Part shown: piece by piece, positions 8,658 through 15,691 of the stretch | Position numbering within the stretch: position 1 is the first letter of the stretch | Layout: each line of letters starts with the position of its first letter | DNA from: a virus | Strand: one strand, 5' to 3' | Length of the DNA stretch: 20,320 bases | Virus record (IMG/VR): IMGVR_UViG_3300030060_004514 | Span: 1 to 20,320 of that record | Program-made: the position numbers and the translations under genes | Notes under the pieces: model-generated | What the model saw: only the letters and a program-made list of their open reading frames with translations | What the model was told of the DNA's origin: nothing | Databases searched by the model: none

Positions 8658-9192
8658 ATTTAATTGTAATAAATTTGTTCATAACCCTATAAAGTCTTGT
8701 ATCATTAATAATAAACTCATAGGTTGAAAATGGTGTAAAACCAACTAGCTCTTCTTTTTTGTAAACTCCATCGGTATATTTAACTATACCAATACACTGT
8801 TCTTCTTCTCCAACAGCTAGTTTGTTTCTTTGTTTTATAGGTTGTACAAAACAATAACCATCGCAAGCTTTCCACTCGTTATTTTTTTTATATAAAAATA
8901 TTTGATCTTCTTTTACAACGTAAGTGTTTTCATTAAAAAAAGATCTACTATTTTTTTCTATGCCTTTTACATCATGCCATCTTCTAAAAACATTATGATG
9001 AACAATAACTTCATCGTTTTTGTTTATACAAGTTTCAAATGCTGTTGGTGTAGATTTAACAATAGCATGGCGATTTATAAACTCATGATTAAATATCTCT
9101 GTATTTAATATTAGCTCTTTATCGCCAACTTTTTTACTATTGTTATATCTATTACCTTTTGGTTCTATTACAAAGTCAAAAGGTGATTTCAT
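8602..9192 (-). CDS. Putative tandem GroES-fold (co-chaperonin-like) phage protein
   Basis: This 196-residue protein shows no catalytic motif but resembles the GroES barrel twice. The first half has an opening strand near residue 5 (FDFVIEPKG), a turn and VGDKELIL, then INRHAIVKSTP, then NKNDEVIVHHNVF (the GroES V-x-GD-x-V-like strand), and a closing VKEDQIFLYKK. The second half, from about residue 108, repeats the scheme: DGYCFVQPI, QCIGIVKYT, ELVGFTPFSTYEFII, and a final ITIKYE strand. I recall similar proteins beside packaging genes in marine flavophages. The GroES relation is an inference, supported in principle by a phage GroEL in the same operon. It starts in a TAATG overlap with the upstream gene and overlaps the downstream one by 56 nt. 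Alternative: an unrelated beta-barrel structural protein. Confidence 0.55.
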   Translation of the reverse strand: MKSPFDFVIEPKGNRYNNSKKVGDKELILNTEIFNHEFINRHAIVKSTPTAFETCINKNDEVIVHHNVFRRWHDVKGIEKNSRSFFNENTYVVKEDQIFLYKKNNEWKACDGYCFVQPIKQRNKLAVGEEEQCIGIVKYTDGVYKKEELVGFTPFSTYEFIINDTRLYRVMNKFITIKYEYQGNEEAYNPSWAQSS

Positions 9193-9413
9193 TAGTATTC
9201 TAAATTATACTCAACAGATACAGCCATATTCTTGTTAAAGTCTTTCCAAGGTATAACTACTTTGTCTTTTCTTATATAAACAGAGTATTTATCTTTTTCT
9301 TCTATAATATCACATATAGTGTGACCACCATATACTTCTTGTCCAACAGCATAATGCATCGCATCATTTTTATAATCCTTACCTACACTAATCTTTCTTA
9401 TCAACTTCGCCAT
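9192..9413 (-). CDS. Small conserved phage protein, function unknown (73 aa)
   Basis: This is a 73-residue, mixed-charge protein with predicted short beta strands. Its most distinctive stretch is VGKDYKNDAMHYAVGQEVYG, ending in VSVEYNLEY. I recall closely similar small proteins with the same GKDYKNDAMHY core and EYN ending in uncultured marine phages and flavophages, but none with a known function. It overlaps the upstream coiled-coil gene by 26 nt and the downstream GroES-like gene by a TAATG junction. It therefore probably works in the same head-assembly setting. Confidence 0.75.
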   Translation of the reverse strand: MAKLIRKISVGKDYKNDAMHYAVGQEVYGGHTICDIIEEKDKYSVYIRKDKVVIPWKDFNKNMAVSVEYNLEY

Positions 9414-9693
9414 CTTCTTTCGGATAATTTATTACACCTGTTTGCATATCTATATCAAAAGTTCCATATTCTTTTTCTAAAGTATTTTGTACTTCAGTAA
9501 TCTTTTCTTGCACCAAAGTTAATTGATGTAAGATTTGATGTTTCCTTGATTCAGCTACACCAATATCCATTTGCATCCTGTGCATTGCTGTAACTAATCC
9601 TTGAACTTCTTTTAGTTGTTCTTCTGTAACTTTTTCCGGTTTAGGCGTAATGTCAATAACGTCTTTCACCTTTGGTGTTTTTCTTTTTGCCAT
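9388..9693 (-). CDS. Small coiled-coil phage protein (101 aa)
   Basis: The protein has a basic N-terminus (MAKRKTPKVKDV) and a long amphipathic helix from about residue 20 to 75 (EEQLKEVQGLVTAMHRMQMD and onward) likely to form a coiled coil. A short tail around FDIDMQTGVINYP and an acidic end follow. No catalytic motif is visible. Similar short coiled-coil proteins are common between tail or decoration genes and packaging genes in marine phages, but their roles are unknown. The start at 9693 is preceded by an A/T-only leader. The stop overlaps the next gene's start by 26 nt, which suggests coupled translation. Confidence 0.75.
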   Translation of the reverse strand: MAKRKTPKVKDVIDITPKPEKVTEEQLKEVQGLVTAMHRMQMDIGVAESRKHQILHQLTLVQEKITEVQNTLEKEYGTFDIDMQTGVINYPKEDGEVDKKD

Positions 9694-9716
9694 AATTTTA
9701 TTTAATTAAATTAATA

Positions 9717-10442
9717 TTATAAACTATTTCTATTGTTTATGTCTGCTTCTATTAAAGCTATATTTGTATCACTTACTAGTTCGTTAAAAATAACTACTTC
9801 AGAAAATTTAGTACCAACTGCTGTAGCAGCTGTAGCTCCTAATCTAATTATTCTAAATTCTCCAGTTTGAGAAGCCGCTGGAAAAGCGCCTCCTAAAGAA
9901 GTGCCGTTTTGAAATACGTCAACAGCGTTACTTCCATTTCTTTGTATTCTAAACAAAGCTTTGCTAGTAGAAGGAGTTGTTGATGAGATTGGTGCGTAAT
10001 CGTTTCCGTTAAACTTGTATCTAAATTTATTATCTTGGTTACCATTAGCAAATCTAAAAAAGTTTGCACCTGGACTGCTACTACCTTGAAGTACTGTTTC
10101 TGTGTTTAAATCATCTGCTACATCTATTACCATAAATATAGTAAACGCTCCTGAAAAAACCATTTCGGAAGTAAAGTTTACCTCTGGATGCGTGTTAGAA
10201 GAATCTAATTGCTTTAAGTGTAATGAACCGCTAGTAAATTCTACTTTATCGTCTGTACCGGCTGAAGCATCGTCTATAGGATTACCTTGACCGCTACTAT
10301 CGGCCCATATAATTCTATCACCGTCGTCTGATTGGCCTTCGTTAAACTTCAGCCAAGTTTGTATACCAGATACATCTGCTATGCTAAACGCAGAAGAACT
10401 AATATAAGGCATGCTTGATATGCTATTTCCTAATCCTAACAT
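9717..10442 (-). CDS. LamG/concanavalin A-like lectin-fold phage protein (241 aa)
   Basis: The composition is that of an extracellular beta-sandwich: many Ser, Thr, Asn, Gly and Phe residues and alternating strands. Typical LamG-type landmarks are visible: an early TWLKFNEGQSDDGDRIIWAD followed by a DSSGQGN turn, a central GAFTIFMVIDVADD strand near residues 97-110, a LFRIQRNGSNAVDVFQNG hairpin, and a late GTKFSEVVIFN strand. The family usually binds carbohydrate, so a virion surface or adhesion role is likely. The first 25 residues could be an anchoring arm. It starts in a TAATG overlap with the upstream decoration-like gene, which suggests that the two products are made together. Sugar binding itself is not shown. 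Confidence 0.7.
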   Translation of the reverse strand: MLGLGNSISSMPYISSSAFSIADVSGIQTWLKFNEGQSDDGDRIIWADSSGQGNPIDDASAGTDDKVEFTSGSLHLKQLDSSNTHPEVNFTSEMVFSGAFTIFMVIDVADDLNTETVLQGSSSPGANFFRFANGNQDNKFRYKFNGNDYAPISSTTPSTSKALFRIQRNGSNAVDVFQNGTSLGGAFPAASQTGEFRIIRLGATAATAVGTKFSEVVIFNELVSDTNIALIEADINNRNSL

Positions 10443-10813
10443 TAATGTCCGAAGTAACAGATTATACCGCCAGTTGTTGACGCTGCACTAGGATCAACGC
10501 TTGACCATCTGCCATATATAGTTAATCCTGCAGGAAACTTAGTAGCGCTATCTATTTCTGCTGCATTACCGCCGTTTACAGCTAAAGCAGTTGTGCTACC
10601 AAAAGATATTGCAGATCCAGCTAAATCAGCGCCAGTAGTTCCGTCTAATAACATATCTTGAGCTGGAGTTAACGCTGTTAATGTTGTTTCTTCTAAAAAC
10701 GTAATAGCTACAATTACTCTACCCGCTGGTGGAGTTACAGCTGCGTCTTCGTCTGTAAAAGCGCTACCCATTTGTCCGAAGCCATAAGCTACTTCTGTTG
10801 AATTTATTCCCAT
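10442..10813 (-). CDS. Small phage structural/decoration-type protein (123 aa)
   Basis: A 123-residue Gly/Ala/Thr-rich protein, mostly beta by appearance, with almost no basic residues. The N-terminus MGINSTEVAYGFGQMGSAFTD followed by a proline-containing turn and VIVAITFLEE matches small proteins I recall from the structural region of many marine phages. The C-terminus, around GLTIYGRWSSVD and GGIICYFGH, has the look of a receptor- or capsid-bound beta domain. It lies between the holin and the LamG-like gene and shares a TAATG junction with the latter. A decoration or fibre-tip role is inferred from composition and neighbours only. Confidence 0.7.
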   Translation of the reverse strand: MGINSTEVAYGFGQMGSAFTDEDAAVTPPAGRVIVAITFLEETTLTALTPAQDMLLDGTTGADLAGSAISFGSTTALAVNGGNAAEIDSATKFPAGLTIYGRWSSVDPSAASTTGGIICYFGH

Positions 10814-10814
10814 T

Positions 10815-11237
10815 TTATTTTTCTTTTGATTGTTCGTTTTTCTTTGATGATCCTCCGAAGAAGAAGTCTATAATTGTATTTACTTTAGCACTCATAGCGC
10901 CAAATATTGTAGAGATGAAACTAATTTCAAACTCTCCTAGTTCTATTGATTTTGTAACAAAGTAATTAAACATTACAAATGTAATACCAAAGTATGCTAC
11001 AGTAAATAACGTTGCTAATACTTTTTGAATAATAGCATCGTCTTTATACATATCACGCGCAGACTTACGATCTTCTACTTCTTTAGCAAAAGCTTCACGC
11101 TCTGCGTCTAGTAATAGTTTTTTAAGAGCTAGCTTTGCTTCGTCTCTTTCTTTGTCTGTGGTAATTACTTTATCAAGGATGCCTTCTGCATTATCAACGA
11201 TCTTACCGAATAAGCCTCCAACTAAATTATTTATCAT
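10815..11237 (-). CDS. Holin (3TM gene-transfer-agent/phage type)
   Basis: The layout fits the GTA/3TM holin family, which makes membrane lesions at lysis. It has an amphipathic N-terminal helix (about 1-22), a charged helical stretch (28-66) including EVEDRKSARDMYKDD, hydrophobic segments at about 72-94 and 103-128, and a short basic tail after FFFGGSSKK. That FFFGxSS-lysine ending and the R-SAR-MYK segment are typical of the family as I remember it. At 140 residues the size is normal. It starts in an ATGA overlap with the upstream HEXXH gene, making a possible lysis pair. No signal peptide or lytic enzyme domain is present. Confidence 0.8.
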   Translation of the reverse strand: MINNLVGGLFGKIVDNAEGILDKVITTDKERDEAKLALKKLLLDAEREAFAKEVEDRKSARDMYKDDAIIQKVLATLFTVAYFGITFVMFNYFVTKSIELGEFEISFISTIFGAMSAKVNTIIDFFFGGSSKKNEQSKEK

Positions 11238-11629
11238 ATCTTATTGTTTTCCCAAGGTAACCGTCTGTCTCCTTCAACAAGTCTTTCACCTGTTTTAGGA
11301 TTAGTAACATAACCATTGCTACGCTTCCAAACTTCACCTTTATAATATACAGCTTCATCATCATAGTACTCAGTACCTAACTTCATAGCTGTTATGTGTT
11401 GCATTTCATGAGCTAAAGCTTGTTGAAACATTGGATCTTCTATATTTATATCTTTATCAATATAAATACTTCCATCGTAGTTTGCTTCAGCTATAACATC
11501 TTTACCTAGCTGTTTTCTAAACACGGGCGTTCCAGGTACTATTTCATCTCCTGATTTAAAACTAAGCTTGCTTTTAACTACACCGTTATTAGCTTCAAAT
11601 TTATTTTTTTTACTTAGTTTAAACGCCAT
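11234..11629 (-). CDS. HEXXH zinc metalloprotease-like protein (131 aa)
   Basis: The key feature is HEMQH at residues 74-78 in a predicted helix (QALAHEMQHITAM), the HEXXH signature that in zinc metallopeptidases supplies two zinc-binding His and the catalytic Glu. A candidate third ligand lies shortly after, in YYDDEAVYYKG (residues 88-98). The middle has GTPVFRK and a strand GSIYIDK before the helix, as in small minimal metalloproteases of phages. The N-terminus MAFKLSKK matches other small proteins in this operon. The gene overlaps the holin start by ATGA and shares a TAATG junction with the gene before it. A lysis or virion-processing role is possible; activity and substrate are not shown. 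Confidence 0.65.
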   Translation of the reverse strand: MAFKLSKKNKFEANNGVVKSKLSFKSGDEIVPGTPVFRKQLGKDVIAEANYDGSIYIDKDINIEDPMFQQALAHEMQHITAMKLGTEYYDDEAVYYKGEVWKRSNGYVTNPKTGERLVEGDRRLPWENNKI

Positions 11630-12069
11630 TATCTATCTTTGTCTTTTATCATATCGTCAATAGCTTTATTATAAACTTTATCAGTATATGATTTGTTATC
11701 GTAAAATACACTTCTGTTTGATATAGGTAAATCTTCTTCACCTAACAGTATTCTGTATATTCTACTTATTATTTGGCCGCACTTAAACGACGTTTTAAAT
11801 ACAGAATATTTTATAGTCGTTCTGTTTCTTTGTCTCCACACCTCGATCCAACCATCAGATCGTAGTCTTTCCCACCTTTCTTTATCCCAAGAGTATGTAT
11901 ATGTTCCATCAATAAACTCTTGTCTTGTAAAACGCTTCTTACAGTCTAAATAAATTAGCAACTCTAAGTCAGCGTCTTTTAACCCGTAAGTCTTACAGGC
12001 CCATTTTCTAACGAGCCTGTAATACTTAAGGATTTGTAATTCACGTAAATCGTGACTAGTTAGTCGCAT
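11629..12069 (-). CDS. Winged-helix (MarR-like) phage protein, putative DNA-binding
   Basis: A basic 146-residue protein. Helices at about 5-28 and 31-45 (LKDADLELLIYLDCKKRFTRQEF) are followed by a helix containing WDKERWERLRSDGW and a hairpin IEVWRQRNRTTIKYSVF. That order, helix-helix-recognition helix-wing, is that of MarR-like winged helix proteins. Similar proteins occur in the structural region of marine phages. The role could be a regulator of late genes or a virion-associated DNA-binding protein. The recognition helix is aromatic and basic, which suits DNA contact. Assignment is by fold pattern only. Confidence 0.6.
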   Translation of the reverse strand: MRLTSHDLRELQILKYYRLVRKWACKTYGLKDADLELLIYLDCKKRFTRQEFIDGTYTYSWDKERWERLRSDGWIEVWRQRNRTTIKYSVFKTSFKCGQIISRIYRILLGEEDLPISNRSVFYDNKSYTDKVYNKAIDDMIKDKDR

Positions 12070-12072
12070 TTA

Positions 12073-12759
12073 TTACGAAGCAGTAGCTGTTTGAGCAACG
12101 CTCGCTATACCGCTAGCATTTTCAACTGTTAAGTTAATATCTCTAATATCGTCTCTAACAACAACCATACCTTTAACTTTATTGTCATCAGCAATAACAT
12201 CTGTTAGCTCTTGAGCAAACTCTTTAAATTTAGCTGATCCATGAGTTACAGTAATAGTGTCCACGTCGTGTGTTGCTCCAAAATCTCCAGTTTTACCTTG
12301 GAAGTGAAGCTCAGTTGTGGTAGCTGTTTGATAGTGTACACCTCTTAAATACTTAGAATTGTACAAGAAGCCATCACCATCATCGTAAGGTTTAAGTTGA
12401 GTTACGTCAAAATCGTTATTAGCAGCTGTTGAAGCATCACCTGTAAAACCGTTAACAGGATCAGTAGCAACCGTATTAACAGTAATAGTACCGTTTGTAG
12501 CGTGTATTGTACAAGCTGCTGTAATATCAACTTCAACACCAGCAGCTGGAGAACCATAAGCGCTACCAAAAGAATGGTTAGCATGAGCAGTTACAGTTAC
12601 TTTAGCCCCGCCGTTAGTTAAAAAGTTTACACCAGTTGGAATTGGATTTTGAAAACCACCTGTTGTTAATTGGAAAGTTTGAGCACCACTACAGTCAACA
12701 TCGTCAAAAGCTTGAGTAGCCGCAGCGTTTAGCCCAAAGTATAAATATTTATCTCTCAT
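12073..12759 (-). CDS. Beta-rich structural protein, long member of a three-gene paralogous family (228 aa)
   Basis: This protein begins like its two upstream neighbours (KYLYFGLNAAATQAFDD) and ends like them: a YLRGVHYQTATTTELHFQ strand, a DTITVTHG strand, a helix, then a GMVVVRDDIRDINL strand near the C-terminus. Between these parts, from about residue 20 to 130, it carries an extra beta-rich stretch high in Thr, Gly, Asn and Ala. The extra stretch looks like an inserted domain. The family appears to be a small phage structural or decoration protein, by composition and position. No enzyme motif is seen. Homology to the neighbours is by visual alignment. Confidence 0.7.
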   Translation of the reverse strand: MRDKYLYFGLNAAATQAFDDVDCSGAQTFQLTTGGFQNPIPTGVNFLTNGGAKVTVTAHANHSFGSAYGSPAAGVEVDITAACTIHATNGTITVNTVATDPVNGFTGDASTAANNDFDVTQLKPYDDGDGFLYNSKYLRGVHYQTATTTELHFQGKTGDFGATHDVDTITVTHGSAKFKEFAQELTDVIADDNKVKGMVVVRDDIRDINLTVENASGIASVAQTATAS

Positions 12760-12778
12760 TGTTTTATTCTTTAATAGT

Positions 12779-13105
12779 TTATAATTGAGTTAATGTGCAT
12801 GCAGTTATAAATGGACTGCAAAAGTCTCCTTCAGCCTCATCTGCAATTACTATGAAACCATCTCTTGGTTCACCCGCCATAGCTTCACAAACATCTTCTA
12901 ATACATCAATACCTCTACCTTCATCATGAGTAAGAGTTATTATTGTTTCAGCAGCACCTGTGTTAGCTCTATCTGCAAAGAATAATTTAGAAGTAGTTGC
13001 AGTTGCAAAACCAGCAGCAATAAATAAATCTGCGTTAATCATCAACGCGTCATCAGCAGCATCCGAAGGATTGTTACTGATTGAAAAATATAATGTTTTA
13101 GTCAT
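12779..13105 (-). CDS. Small beta-rich structural protein, paralogue (108 aa)
   Basis: The protein has the family pattern in its shortest form: KTLYFSISNN, then DDALMINADLFIAAGF, then TTSKLFFADR, a strand IITLTHDE, a helix with VLEDVCEAMAG, and GFIVIADEAEGDF before a final ITACTL strand. It is acidic and has no catalytic residues in an obvious arrangement. The neighbours on both sides carry the same order of segments. Likely a virion decoration or tail-associated subunit, from its place among late structural genes; this is inference. The start has an A/T-rich leader without a Shine-Dalgarno sequence. Confidence 0.7.
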   Translation of the reverse strand: MTKTLYFSISNNPSDAADDALMINADLFIAAGFATATTSKLFFADRANTGAAETIITLTHDEGRGIDVLEDVCEAMAGEPRDGFIVIADEAEGDFCSPFITACTLTQL

Positions 13106-13122
13106 TTCTTTAAATTTTAAAA

Positions 13123-13467
13123 TTAATTAATATCGTCAACTACAACACCTGTAAATGGCGCTACGTGAACATTATTTACGTCATCTGCTAAAACTAACAT
13201 TTTACCTTTTGCTTGATTTAAAACACCTGCAATAATTTTACAAATAGCTTTAAATTTTAATTCGTTAGTTGTACCTAAGTTAGCTGGAACTGTTAAAGTA
13301 ACAACTCCATTTTTTGTGCCGTATCCTTCTCCTGCTTTAAATCTTAACTCAACAGTGCTAGCGCTAGCAATTTCTGCTGACATAAAATCAGAAGCTTTGA
13401 AAATACCGGCATCATCAGCTGTACCAGACAAAGTATCTGCTACATAAATAAAAGTATCCCCTTTCAT
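13123..13467 (-). CDS. Small beta-rich structural protein, paralogue (114 aa)
   Basis: First of the three related genes after groES. The order of segments is TFIYVADTLSG, AGIFKASDFMSAEI, STVELRFKAGEG, GVVTLTVPANLG, a helix ELKFKAICKIIAGVL, and GKMLVLADDVNNVHVAP before a closing valine-rich strand. This lines up with the 108- and 228-residue proteins that follow. A 72-nt gap with A/T-rich sequence separates it from groES, so it may have its own promoter, although I cannot point to a clear one. Probably a virion component. The function is unknown. Confidence 0.7.
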   Translation of the reverse strand: MKGDTFIYVADTLSGTADDAGIFKASDFMSAEIASASTVELRFKAGEGYGTKNGVVTLTVPANLGTTNELKFKAICKIIAGVLNQAKGKMLVLADDVNNVHVAPFTGVVVDDIN

Positions 13468-13539
13468 AATTTTTGTTTTGATTAATGAATAATTTGTTTT
13501 TCGTTTTTAGTTCAGTAGTGTTTAGTTTATGGTTTAGGT

Positions 13540-13797
13540 TTAATCAATTAATACGACGTCCATTTGTTTTATAACGCCGTAAAATTTATCGTTATGCTGA
13601 ACACCATGCCCAGCGTGTCTATCGTAATAGACTATATCGTTTTGATTTATACCTTCAACAAGGTTTCCTACTGATATAACTTTAGCTTTTAAATATCTAT
13701 TGTCTTCGTTTATATCATCTGTAAGAACTAATCCACCAACCTTTTTGTGATCTTGCTTTATAGGCTCTATCACTATATAATGATTAACTGCTTTCAT
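13540..13797 (-). CDS. groES: Phage co-chaperonin GroES (85 aa)
   Basis: GroES caps the GroEL cage during ATP-driven protein folding. The protein shows the family order: an opening strand HYIVIEPIKQ, a mobile-loop segment GGLVLTDD at about residues 21-28 (equivalent to the GGIVL GroEL-contact tripeptide), a strand AKVISVG, a NQNDIVYYDRHAG segment in the place of the usual VKVGDIVIF, and a closing MDVVLID. At 85 residues it is about 10 shorter than bacterial GroES, with a short roof region. Its start overlaps the groEL end by 14 nt, so the two are co-translated. The order groEL-groES is the reverse of the standard bacterial operon. Likely folds capsid or tail proteins. Confidence 0.88.
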   Translation of the reverse strand: MKAVNHYIVIEPIKQDHKKVGGLVLTDDINEDNRYLKAKVISVGNLVEGINQNDIVYYDRHAGHGVQHNDKFYGVIKQMDVVLID

Positions 13798-15346
13798 TGA
13801 CTCTGATATTAGAGATTACACAGTCTGCGGATATAATAGTAGTTACAACTGATACAGCGTTTTTAAGCGCAGTCTTAGTAACTAGCACAGGATCAATGAT
13901 ACCTTCTTCAACCATATTAACAGGCTTTCCAGTTATTACATTTAATCCACAACCTTCTTCTAGATTTACGTTAAAATCTATACCACCGTTTTCTAGTATA
14001 GTGTGAAAAGGTGATTTAACAGCTTCAAGTAGTATATCTTCACCTATTGTTTCAGTTATAATTTTTTCTGAAGCATTTAATAAAGCTACACCACCACCTG
14101 GTACAATACCTTCTTTTAAAGCGGCTTTAGTAGCATATATAGCGTCTTCAACGCGATCTTTCTTTTCTTTTAGCTCTACTTTTGAGTTAGCACCAACTCT
14201 AACAATACCAACACAGCCAGACAGCATAGCTAGTCTATCTTGAAGTTTCATTTTTATAAAACCATTTTTTTCTTCAGCTACACGTTTAGCAACATCATCA
14301 ATGCGTTCTTTTACAAGTTCATGCATGTCTTCTACTGTAATAACAGTGCTTGTCTCGCTAGTTTCTGCATAATCAACTTCACCAAGATCTTCTACACTCA
14401 TAGCGTCAAGATCATCACCTAACTCTTCGTTAAACATAGTAGCGCCTGTGATAATAGCTAAATCTTCGCAAGTATCTTTTTTAGTAGGACCAAAACCTGG
14501 TAAATCAATAATATTAACTTTAATATTACCTTTTACTTTATTCATCAACAACGCTGATTTAACTTGTTGTGATACTGGTGCTACTATTAGTAAAGATCTG
14601 TTTTGCTTTATAACGTGTTCTAATATCTTTTGTATCTTACGCACGTTTGGTATTTCAGACATACATATTAAAACATAAGGATTATCTAGCTCTGCTTTTT
14701 GTTTATCAGTATTTGTAACAAAATGAGGTGATGTTAAACCGCACTCTATTTGCACACCGTCAACCATTTCAACGTAAGTCTCATCTGTTTCCGATGTTTC
14801 CATTAGTACTACGCCATCTTTACCTACAGCTTCATAAGCTTCTGATATAATCTTGCCAAGAGCCTCATCATTATTACAACTAATGGCTGACACGTTTTTA
14901 AGCATATCACCATCAACATCTATCTTGATGCTGTCTAAATACTCGTTTATTTTATCTAAACAAGAGTATATACCTTCTTTTATTTCTCGAACAGAAGAAT
15001 CTTTTAAGTTATCGTAAATACTTTTAATTAATGCTTGAGCCAAGACTGTGGCTGTTGTAGTACCATCACCTGCTTCACTAACAGTTTTTTGTGCAGCTTC
15101 TTTTATTAAAGTAGCTCCCATGTTTTCAACCGGGTCAAATAAGACTACGCTCTCTGCAACGGTTACACCATCTTTTGTGATGACCGGTTTGCCTCTGCCG
15201 TCTTCGTAGATAACGCATTTTCCTGAGGCTCCAAGGGTAGACTTTACGGCTTGAGCAAGCTTGTCTACTCCAGTGATGATTTTTTGTTTAGCGGAATCGC
15301 CAAAGTTCAAGTCTTTGACAATTTCGCTAGGTAAACTGTATTCCAT
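13784..15346 (-). CDS. groEL: Phage chaperonin GroEL (520 aa)
   Basis: A complete group I chaperonin. ATP-site motifs are intact: ITKDGVTVA with D59 (E. coli D52), GDGTTTATVLAQA with D94 (D87), and RVEDAIYATKAALKEG with D401 (D398), followed by PGGGVALL. The equatorial, intermediate and apical parts are in normal order, and the apical domain at about 198-380 includes the hydrophobic groove helices. The C-terminus stops at ISNIRVNESS and lacks the flexible Gly-Gly-Met tail of cellular GroEL, which explains the length of 520 instead of about 545 residues. The sequence is clearly diverged from bacterial GroEL, as expected for a phage copy under its own selection. Substrates are probably the phage's own capsid, portal or tail proteins, by analogy with other phage chaperonins. 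Confidence 0.95.
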   Translation of the reverse strand: MEYSLPSEIVKDLNFGDSAKQKIITGVDKLAQAVKSTLGASGKCVIYEDGRGKPVITKDGVTVAESVVLFDPVENMGATLIKEAAQKTVSEAGDGTTTATVLAQALIKSIYDNLKDSSVREIKEGIYSCLDKINEYLDSIKIDVDGDMLKNVSAISCNNDEALGKIISEAYEAVGKDGVVLMETSETDETYVEMVDGVQIECGLTSPHFVTNTDKQKAELDNPYVLICMSEIPNVRKIQKILEHVIKQNRSLLIVAPVSQQVKSALLMNKVKGNIKVNIIDLPGFGPTKKDTCEDLAIITGATMFNEELGDDLDAMSVEDLGEVDYAETSETSTVITVEDMHELVKERIDDVAKRVAEEKNGFIKMKLQDRLAMLSGCVGIVRVGANSKVELKEKKDRVEDAIYATKAALKEGIVPGGGVALLNASEKIITETIGEDILLEAVKSPFHTILENGGIDFNVNLEEGCGLNVITGKPVNMVEEGIIDPVLVTKTALKNAVSVVTTIISADCVISNIRVNESS

Positions 15347-15370
15347 TATATTATATTAAATTAAATTGGT

Positions 15371-15661
15371 TTATTCAAATGTTTTAACGACCTTAGGTCC
15401 TTTGGTTGCTTCTAGCTTTTTAGTGAAGTGTTCAATACTTCCATCAATAGCTTTTTCAGCACCTTCTATAGTTTCTCGCCTTGTAACATCGACATACTCA
15501 TCGCTGTTAGGTTTTGAAACTTCTGTTTGGTAATAACCATTTGGCAACTGGGTAATACGCCAGTTAGCTTTGTTAGCTAAGTGTTCCCATTGCTCTTTGG
15601 TTTTTTCATTAATCTGTGGATTACCGGTCCACGTGCTTGTCTTGTAATACAAATACGTCAT
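15371..15661 (-). CDS. Small conserved phage protein, function unknown (96 aa)
   Basis: A 96-residue protein with a central NGYYQTEVSKPNSDEYVDVTRRET segment and a C-terminal helix TIEGAEKAIDGSIEHFTKKL. It could be a small two-strand plus helix domain. I recall similar proteins in marine phages, with the V-T-R-R-E-T-I-E-G-A-E-x-A-I-D segment conserved, but no function. It is placed 24 nt upstream of groEL and is probably co-transcribed with it. No membrane segment or signal peptide is visible. Confidence 0.7.
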   Translation of the reverse strand: MTYLYYKTSTWTGNPQINEKTKEQWEHLANKANWRITQLPNGYYQTEVSKPNSDEYVDVTRRETIEGAEKAIDGSIEHFTKKLEATKGPKVVKTFE

Positions 15662-15691
15662 TTTGGTTTTATTTATTGGTTAGTAATTAAT

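Noticed and set aside
13540-15346. groEL/groES as a sign of a bacterial chromosome segment
   Set aside because: Gene order is reversed, both proteins are shortened, and the genes lie within a continuous phage structural operon. Phage-encoded chaperonins are known.
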